A stretch of DNA of 64,000 nt from Roridomyces roridus (Eukaryota > Basidiomycota > Agaricomycetes > Agaricales > Mycenaceae), in assembly GCA_029378245.1 (NCBI GenBank), contig JARKIF010000052.1:186001-250000 (forward strand), read 5' to 3'. Under the pieces are notes generated by a model that saw only the letters and a list, made by a program, of their open reading frames with translations, searched no databases and was not told where the DNA came from. The position numbers and the translations under genes are program-made. Every line of letters begins with the position of its first letter. The stretch's first letter is position 1. Shown piece after piece: positions 57,951 to 64,000 of this stretch.

Positions 57951-59669
57951 ATGTCGAATCTCAGCGTAGAACCCCTCAGTCCGACAGAGACACAGTATCA
58001 ATTGTACGTCTGTCTCGGTTCAAAGTACGACATTGGACATGACAGAAAATGCCTCCAGGGACGTTAATGCGTATTGCACGATCGCCGCCTTCAGTACGCT
58101 TTGCCCTGTCGACTTGCCTGTCACTTCAACACAAGCTTTTCTCCAGCGATTTTAATGTGGGAATACCTCATAACGTTGGATCAAGAGATAATAGGTCGGT
58201 GTCCTGCTTACTGGTTTTTACATGACGATACCACTCCTTCTCGACAGCGTTTTGGGGTACCCGGACATGGGCGTGGTTTCTGTTTGCCCTCAACCGATAC
58301 AGCTCCCTTGCTTCCTGCGTCCCAATCATGCTGGAATTCTTTTGGACTACAAGCAGCACTCATAAACTCGAGGTACGATCCTCTTTTTGTAGATTTATGC
58401 AACTGAGGTGCTTATTTTCTCATAGACGTGCGTGCTTTCTGCATCTCCGCATTATAACCTTTCGAACCCGTTCTCAGTTGTCTGTCTCTCAAGACATTTC
58501 ATCAATGGTACACAATTGCAGCGCAGGCCGTTGTCGGCGGTTCGTCCCTCTCACTTTTTTTCTTTCTTTATTGAATCTGAAGCATGGACTCAGCGTTGTT
58601 GATCATGCGAACCTACGCTTTGTACGGTAAGAGCAGGGTGCTCTTGCTCCTCATGTTGGGCGTCGCCGCTGGCGTCTGCGCCATTGGTGCCGTGAGTATT
58701 CTTTGTCTCCTCGGGAAATATCCACTGAATGCGGTCCAGTGGATTCTATTCAGTGGGAAGGGTAGCCCGAACGACCCGAACACCTTGGTCGTCGACATTG
58801 GATGTGCCATCGCACTGGATATTGCTTCGTAAGTGTAACGAAGGTACTCGAACTAATTCACCAACATCCCTGTAGGAGTCGACGTGAGTAACTCCTTCCC
58901 CGGTCCCGGATTTCATCTGAAAATTCAGCAGGCCTCGGTCACGCTTGGACCGGGATGCTCGTCTTTGACGTCCTGATTGTCAGTCTCACGGCGTACAAAG
59001 CCTTGATGGTTTCCAGGAATGAACGTAGTAAAGGGTTACTTTTCCTCCTCATACGCGATGGTATGTCTTCCACTGCTGCCCACGGATACTCACCAAACTC
59101 GTTTCAAGGTTCCATGTATTTCCTGTAAGTACGACTCCATGGTCAAGCCTCAGGCCTCAGTCTCATGCTAATACTCGTCCAGTGTGATGATACTATCTAA
59201 TATCGGCAACATCATGAGCTTCCTAGTCCGTCGAGTACACACCTCCCTACACATTCCATGGTGCTGACCTTGTTCACAGTACGCCGGCGTAAGTGCGACT
59301 TGTAAGTATCTAGCAATCTCCGCTCAAGTTTCACACCAGCCCTACCTCCGGGGCGTCGGTACGAGCTTTACGAACGTGCAAGTACACTCTTCTCGCAACT
59401 ATTCAAACAAGCTCACACCTATGCCTAGCATATCCTCAGTCATGATCTCCCGCCTCATGCTCAACCTCCGGAAACACAAGCCCCGTGATGATGATAGCTG
59501 GAGGACGGCCGACAGCACGACGATAAACTACGATGGGCCGTTCAGTACTGTGTACGAACCTTATTATCCCCCGAGCACGGCTCCCGTAGAAGAGAATCCG
59601 GATGGTGGGTTCACTGTTTCTTTTCTTTCTTTCTTTCTTTGTTTTTCTTTTTTCTGCTTTCGAGGCTGA
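57951..59669 (+). CDS. DUF6533-domain multi-pass membrane protein, second member
   Basis: ATG at 57951 gives MSNLSVEPLSPTETQYQ, then several short exons. LMWEYLITLDQEI is the DUF6533 signature (compare VVYDYLLTIDDEI in the left-hand gene). A later exon has IMRTYALYGKSRVLLLLMLG and further hydrophobic helices (VLIVSLTAYKALM reads across one exon). The C-terminus has VMISRLMLNLRKHKPRD, shared with the left gene's ISRLMLNLR. The stop at 59667-59669 is the first in frame, but it lies in a TTTC-rich tract after DGGFTVS, so an intron and a slightly different end are possible. Function unknown. It is 50 kb from the other member and on the opposite strand. Confidence 0.75.
59617..59655. repeat. TTTC-rich low-complexity tract
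   Basis: Successive TTTC units with minor interruptions, at the 3' end of the DUF6533 gene. Confidence 0.8.
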
Positions 59670-59734
59670 TTGAACGAAATCCGCGATAGATGTTGTTTTG
59701 GAGGAAAGGCGGGGAGAGGAGCCTTGACCGTACG

Positions 59735-60165
59735 AAACCGTTTGCAAACGGTTTCCGAACGGTTAAATTGCGGACACCGTTTTGCAGTGGTCAGGGTGGT
59801 CCCGTTGTCTCCAGGATGGTGTGGTAGGCAAAGGAAATTGTTCGGGAGGCATTAGAGTCAGTCCCAAGCCATTTGTAAGGTTCATCAGAAATTCACCCGT
59901 GCACATCATTCCGGCGAAGCGGTTGCCGACCATTCTGTGCTCAATTTCACAGCCACGCATTGGCTGAATTTGCCAATGTTGCAAGAGGCTGCTGGACAGA
60001 GATGTGAGGGCATGTGCAGGTGCCCCGAGTGGAAGAGATTCAACTGATTCCGAACACCCACAGCTAGGCCAACGGAAACCGTTTCCAAACCGTTTTCCAG
60101 GACAGACAAACAAAACGGAAATAAAAAACCGTTTTTCTGGAAGAAACAGTTTGGAAACGGAAAGG
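59735..60165. mobile_element. Element with clustered AAACCGTTT/AAACGGTTT motifs at both ends
   Basis: Left end: GAAACCGTTTGCAAACGGTT with further ACGG and CCGTTTT copies. Right end: GGAAACCGTTTCCAAACCGT and CCGTTTTT, then GTTTGGAAACGG. The same palindromic motif in both terminal regions and a unique middle look like sub-terminal repeats of a small DNA element. True termini and target duplication are not resolved. Confidence 0.45.
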
Positions 60166-60374
60166 GTTGGAGCCTTAGCCCGGCCCGCCGAGCTGGTGGG
60201 TTACCGGTCACGTCTGGATGCCAGCAACAGCCGCCTCCGTTGCATGCCAGCATACCCTGCCCGAAAAGGTCGACGGGCTCCCAGCGGAGATGTTGAGGTG
60301 TTCTGGCGTTTCGAAACCTTCAATGCCGGCCCGAGCTGACGTAGTATACCCGCCTCTGTCTGCGCCACCGTGTA

Positions 60375-60849
60375 TTAGTGCTGCCGCGACTCGGCTCGGC
60401 TCGGCTGGCCGTGAGAGCTGAGCTGAAAATAAGCCAGCCGTAGCCAGCCGTGAGAGCCACGGCTAAGCCGCGGCTCTGTGGCATTTTACAAAGTAATTCA
60501 TAGACGAGGCTGTAAGTCTCATATGGATTCAATAACAGGTCCTCAAGTTCCCAAGGAGCTCAGGCTGGCAATGCATTGCACACCAATTTCATGTCTGGCC
60601 AAGCTTGCGGCGACGGGACCAATTTTGATGACACATGTCTGTCAAAAATGTCAGACTTAACAAGGTTGACAGGCACCTGTCAACTGTGGACGGGATAGTA
60701 TTTGGCCTCGTTAGTGTACTTGGAGGGTCAGTGCTACCATCCGAGTGCATTCCAAATCAATTTTCATTCCAAGCCGTAGCCGAGTCGCGGCTTGCGGCTT
60801 TATGCGACTCTGAGTCCCGAGCTGACTCAGCTGAGTCGTGACAGCACTA
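60375..60849. mobile_element. ~475-bp miniature inverted-repeat element (hAT-like ends)
   Basis: The left end TAGTGCTGCCGCGACTCGGC and the right end (reverse complement) TAGTGCTGTCACGACTCAGC match at 17 of 20. The interior holds several AGCCGYGGCT-type palindromes. TAGTG ends fit the hAT pattern. TGTA is repeated on both sides, which is only weak evidence for a target duplication. No coding capacity. Confidence 0.6.
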
Positions 60850-61694
60850 TGTAGCGCCACGTACGGTGTACCCTGCCCGCTGTGCCCTCCCTGGCTCAGT
60901 AGCAGAACACCATATCACAGCTTGTGCTCACTGATTTGCTATGGCAATGCTATTGCACGGCAATGTGTATTTAAACACCATGTAACAGCTTGTGACGTTT
61001 TTTTTGGGGAAGAATAATATGACCAAGTTTTAGACTCGCGACCAGTCCCGTTCGCTCCGCAGCGCAATCTCAATAGCGGGATTCAATGAGAATATTATGT
61101 GCTTTTGTATGTACTGATAGTGGTCAAGTTTGGTGTGATGTTTGGTATGTTTGGTGTGATCAGGGCTTGCGGAGCGAAGGGACTGGGGAACTTCAGCCCA
61201 TTTTTGGCCAGTGTCGATTTGTAAGCGCGAGACTTGGAGAAATTTCGAGTTCGTCGATTTTTGACCACCTCCAAATGACAGGGATTGGGCCTCTTCGAGG
61301 CAAAGCGCTGAACCTTTTGGTCTTACAACAGTCAGTTGACAGCAGCGTCACTCGCATCTCAGGAAAGCCAGAGGCAGATCAAAGGTGTGGATTTGATCCG
61401 ATGTTGGCATCAATCATCCGATTAGGTTAGTTCTTGGCCCGACGCGGCCGCAAATGCCTCCGCCATAGCTTTGTTGTGAGAATCCCGAGCGATATTTGTG
61501 TATACGATGAGCGGACACGCGTGATCAGGATCGTCAGTGAGGGGAGGTGCTGTTTGTTTCCGACTACCAAGAAGCCATTTGCAGTGCTGGACTTCGATCG
61601 GAGTAAGCAAGGGGAAAGACAATCCAGCAAGCAGAGATTCGGACTTCAAGATAAGACAAGCCGCTGTACATTTATGACTGAGGAAGTCAGCACG
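60850..61694. other. No gene supported
   Basis: Open frames exist on both strands near 61430-61650, but none shows a recognisable domain. It could include the 3' exons of the retropepsin-like gene. Confidence 0.3.
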
Positions 61695-62401
61695 TCAGGT
61701 TCCAACATTCTTTTCTTTCTTGCTCGAGGCCCTGGAAGACAGATGCTGGTGCCGCACAGCCATGGCTCTTAAACCAACAAAGGTCAACTTCTGGCTAACG
61801 GAATGTATTATAGCACTCTTATCACACACAGGTATACGGACAAATGGATCATTTAATTCAATGTATTCTGGGTTTATCGCTCGCGTATGAGACGAAAGAG
61901 CCACGGTCGTACCCGCGGATACAACACTGCCGCCTCGCGTACTCGGCGTCAATGAGGGGGTGGGTACTACACCAGGTCCACCCGAAGACACTGACGAGGC
62001 TGATGGATTCTCACCAGTAGGGACTAGTAGGATGGCAGTTAGAGATGTTGTTGAGCGTCATATAGTCGGAACTCACCTGGCAATGATGATGACATCACGG
62101 AGTCTCCGTCGGTGAGATGCACAACGTCGAGCTCAGGGTCCGCCTTGATACAGTCGAGCCAGTCCAGTCCGAGGATGAGAGCAGAAGGGAGAGATTCGAC
62201 TATAGGGACATCCGTCATGCGCATAGATATGAGCCCGATGTTGCAGTGGAGACTGTGGAGTCTGAGGAGTCCAGAGAAGCCATGACCGTTTGCAGAGATC
62301 CCCGAGGCAATTACCCAGCCGAGAGAGATGCTGGATATGGCAGCACGGGCGTCGAATACGGCGGTCACAGGCAGATTAGACAGCGTAGGGTGTTGTGACA
62401 T
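61695..62401 (-). pseudogene. Retropepsin-like gene fragment
   Basis: MSQHPTLSNLPVTAVFDARA (from 62401) then AAISSISLGWV and, later, LILGLDWLDCIKADPELDVV resemble the start and the ILG-x-DWL end of retroelement-type aspartic proteases. The active-site triad Asp-Ser/Thr-Gly is DAR here, so the domain would be inactive. A GTGAGT donor after SSLPGE and a CTACTAG acceptor can join a second exon beginning TGENPSASSVSSGGPGVVPT. Whether this is an old retrotransposon remnant or a host-adopted domain cannot be told from one copy. Confidence 0.4.
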
Positions 62402-62540
62402 GGGGGGAGAAAGCAAGGAGGGTTATCGGTATCAAATCGGTGTCAATCCAGACGAGCGCCCACGGAGATCCGTGCTTATCACAGTCCCACGTCAACCGAT
62501 AGGCATCCGACTTCGATCGGAGTACGCCTCTGAATCTAGG

Positions 62541-62559
62541 TTTTTTTTTTTTTTTTTTT
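62541..62559. repeat. Poly-T run of about 19
   Basis: Uninterrupted T run. It could be the remains of a poly-A tail on the minus strand. Confidence 0.8.
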
Positions 62560-62819
62560 GCGGAATAAGCGGACAGAAAGACACAAGCAGCAATTTTAAG
62601 TGGAAGGTATTGAACTTGAGTTATAATAGCCGGCAATCGCGAGCATTTATCAATGAGTTTGAACATTTTGAGTGGGATGAGATGTCAATCAATCAATCAA
62701 ATCATGATTCGCAAAGTCGAAGTTCCCCAGAGTTAGACTCGCTTACCAGTCGACGTCCACTCGGCCATCACACCAAACAACCACAACACAGATAACCTCG
62801 TGGACGGACTGGGGTGGCA

Positions 62820-63723
62820 CGTCGCGTGTTTCGGTGATGGAAAATCACCCCGCCATTTCAACGCCTCGACTTGGAAAAATTCATTGAAAATGCTCAGATT
62901 TTCGTATCTAGTTGCCCTATTGTAAAATGGATAGTTTTTCATCCTCTATCGATTGAGACAAAGTCGTCTTCCAGGTCAATAATTGGTCTGCGTGACCCAT
63001 TCAAGCTCAATATGCCTTCCCTACAACCCTGGAACTTGTCTGCCTCATTGAATTGAGCATCCTGGCCCCAGAATAAACTGAAATGCAAGAATCTTGGTCG
63101 ATGCAGCGACTCCTTCCTAATTGGGCTTGCAATGTGGCTGTGACAACGGTGAGGCACAATTCGTGGAAGGAGAAACATGAGATGTATGGATTGAAGAGGG
63201 TAATGTACAGAATGCATCTAATCGTCCCCATAACCACCCTCCGAGCCCGAATAATCATCTTCCAGCGACCAGTCGGGCAGGTCATCCATGTCAAAGTCGA
63301 CGTCGGCCTCATCGAGACGCGGCAACGTCGGGGACTCGGCAACCGCCGGCCAGCTCCGCACCCACGCCGATGTCAGAGCAGGCCTCGCGAGCTGCATCGG
63401 CTAATGCAGCACAGCCACATCGCACGCCCAATTTGGATGCGCAACGTCCTCTACCCTAATTCCTCGTCGTCACACGGCCGAATCCTCGAGTCTGGGTGTA
63501 GACACTGTACCTACATATCATATCCCCTCCCCCAACCAAGTAGAACTGTCTAATATGAAAAAATTCCCTTGAAAATCGTGCAGGAAGGAACTGATAGGGA
63601 ATCAAAAATTATCCATTGTAGAATAGGACACCCGGAGACAAAAATCTGAGCATTTTCGACGAATTTTTCAAAGTCGAGGGGTTAAAATGGCGGGGGAGAT
63701 GGTCGTCACCCAAACACGCGACG
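62820..63723. mobile_element. 904-bp element with ~130-bp terminal inverted repeats
   Basis: 62820-62952 and 63592-63723 align as inverted repeats at about 75-80% by eye. Shared blocks include CGTCGCGTGTTT, CCCCGCCATTT, GAAAATGCTCAGATTTT and CAATGGATA-like stretches. The interior of ~640 bp contains a short minus-strand frame with an acidic end. It appears to be a deletion derivative of a larger DNA transposon. Confidence 0.75.
63218..63370 (-). pseudogene. Acidic C-terminal coding remnant within the TIR element
   Basis: On the minus strand a frame reads WPAVAESPTLPRL, DEADVDFDMDDLPDWSLEDD and YSGSEGG, then stops at 63218-63220. Acidic tails of this kind end several fungal transposases, so it may be what remains of the autonomous element's gene. 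No upstream coding sequence survives inside the TIRs. Confidence 0.3.
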
Positions 63724-64000
63724 AGGGAGCCCAGCCGGTCCCGGTGATTGTTTGAGGTTGCGATGGCATCAGGGCACGGGACCGGCTGGTTTACGAGCCT
63801 ACCCCAGAGTAGCTAAACCTAAAGGTTCAGCCAATGACTTGTAGTGTACATTGTAACATAGTTTAGACTACAAAATGACTATCCAACAGGTTTTTAGTTA
63901 TCCATTTGCATCGTCGTCGGCGGCGGCGGCGTTGACGACTTCCGAGACACACCTGCCGTGACATACTCCAGACTGAGTATTTCCGTCTGTTCCAGCTGCC
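63724..64000. other. Window end, no gene seen
   Basis: Contains an inverted pair, CAGCCGGTCCC and GGGACCGGCTG (63752-63790), and a short GGC run near 63915-63930. Confidence 0.35.

Noticed and set aside
63752..63790. Inverted pair CAGCCGGTCCC / GGGACCGGCTG as an element end
   Set aside because: Only 11 bp, no duplicate elsewhere in the window and no flanking repeat; left as a simple hairpin.

Overview
The window reads as nuclear DNA of a mushroom-forming basidiomycete (Agaricomycetes). The protein-coding genes are broken by many 45-60 bp GT-AG introns. The families present are typical of that class: two DUF6533 membrane proteins, two hydrophobic-surface-binding proteins (HsbA), agaricomycete-type F-box proteins and an AIM9-like kinase-fold protein. 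The dense mix of repeats and transposons would suit a large TE-rich genome such as those of Mycena-like fungi, but that placement is inference.

Layout. 0-4.3 kb: end of a hotdog thioesterase, then repeats carrying tRNA T-arm-like hairpins. 4.4-8.2 kb: an FMN alpha-hydroxy-acid dehydrogenase and a DUF6533 gene, both on the minus strand. 9.0-22.3 kb: a transposon block. A large element (9981-21416, 25-bp terminal inverted repeats) carries two minus-strand accessory genes and a long plus-strand DDE-like transposase-type gene. That gene is split by a second, complete 3.94-kb transposon (14375-18313, 51-bp perfect TIRs) with one 1022-residue gene. A perfect 42-bp-stem hairpin element and two TIR elements flank the block. 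23.7-28.9 kb: tandem HsbA genes with TATA boxes, an aldo-keto reductase and a conserved fungal protein of unknown function. 29-30.7 kb: another T-arm-like repeat array.

31.8-50.4 kb: a large inverted duplication. Each ~4.8-5 kb arm holds, from outside in, an F-box gene, an HSDL2-like short-chain dehydrogenase and three tandem SINE-like units. The arms surround ~8.7 kb with an LRR-like/F-box-like gene, a third F-box paralogue, the general transcription factor TFIIA-gamma and an amidase. The arms are diverged except for ~1.39 kb around the dehydrogenase, which looks essentially identical. 50.4-52 kb: more T-arm-like repeats. 52.8-59.7 kb: AIM9-like APH-fold gene, SET/MYND methyltransferase, second DUF6533 gene. 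59.7-64 kb: small TIR elements and a retropepsin-like gene remnant.

The most notable signals are: (1) about forty dispersed hairpins with the exact geometry of a tRNA T-arm/Pol III B box, whose stems vary with base-pair compensation and, in some subfamilies, have an A-box-like motif 50-65 bp upstream; (2) the nested transposons, the inner one with a gene family I cannot assign to a named transposase class; (3) the homogenised segment inside the old inverted duplication.
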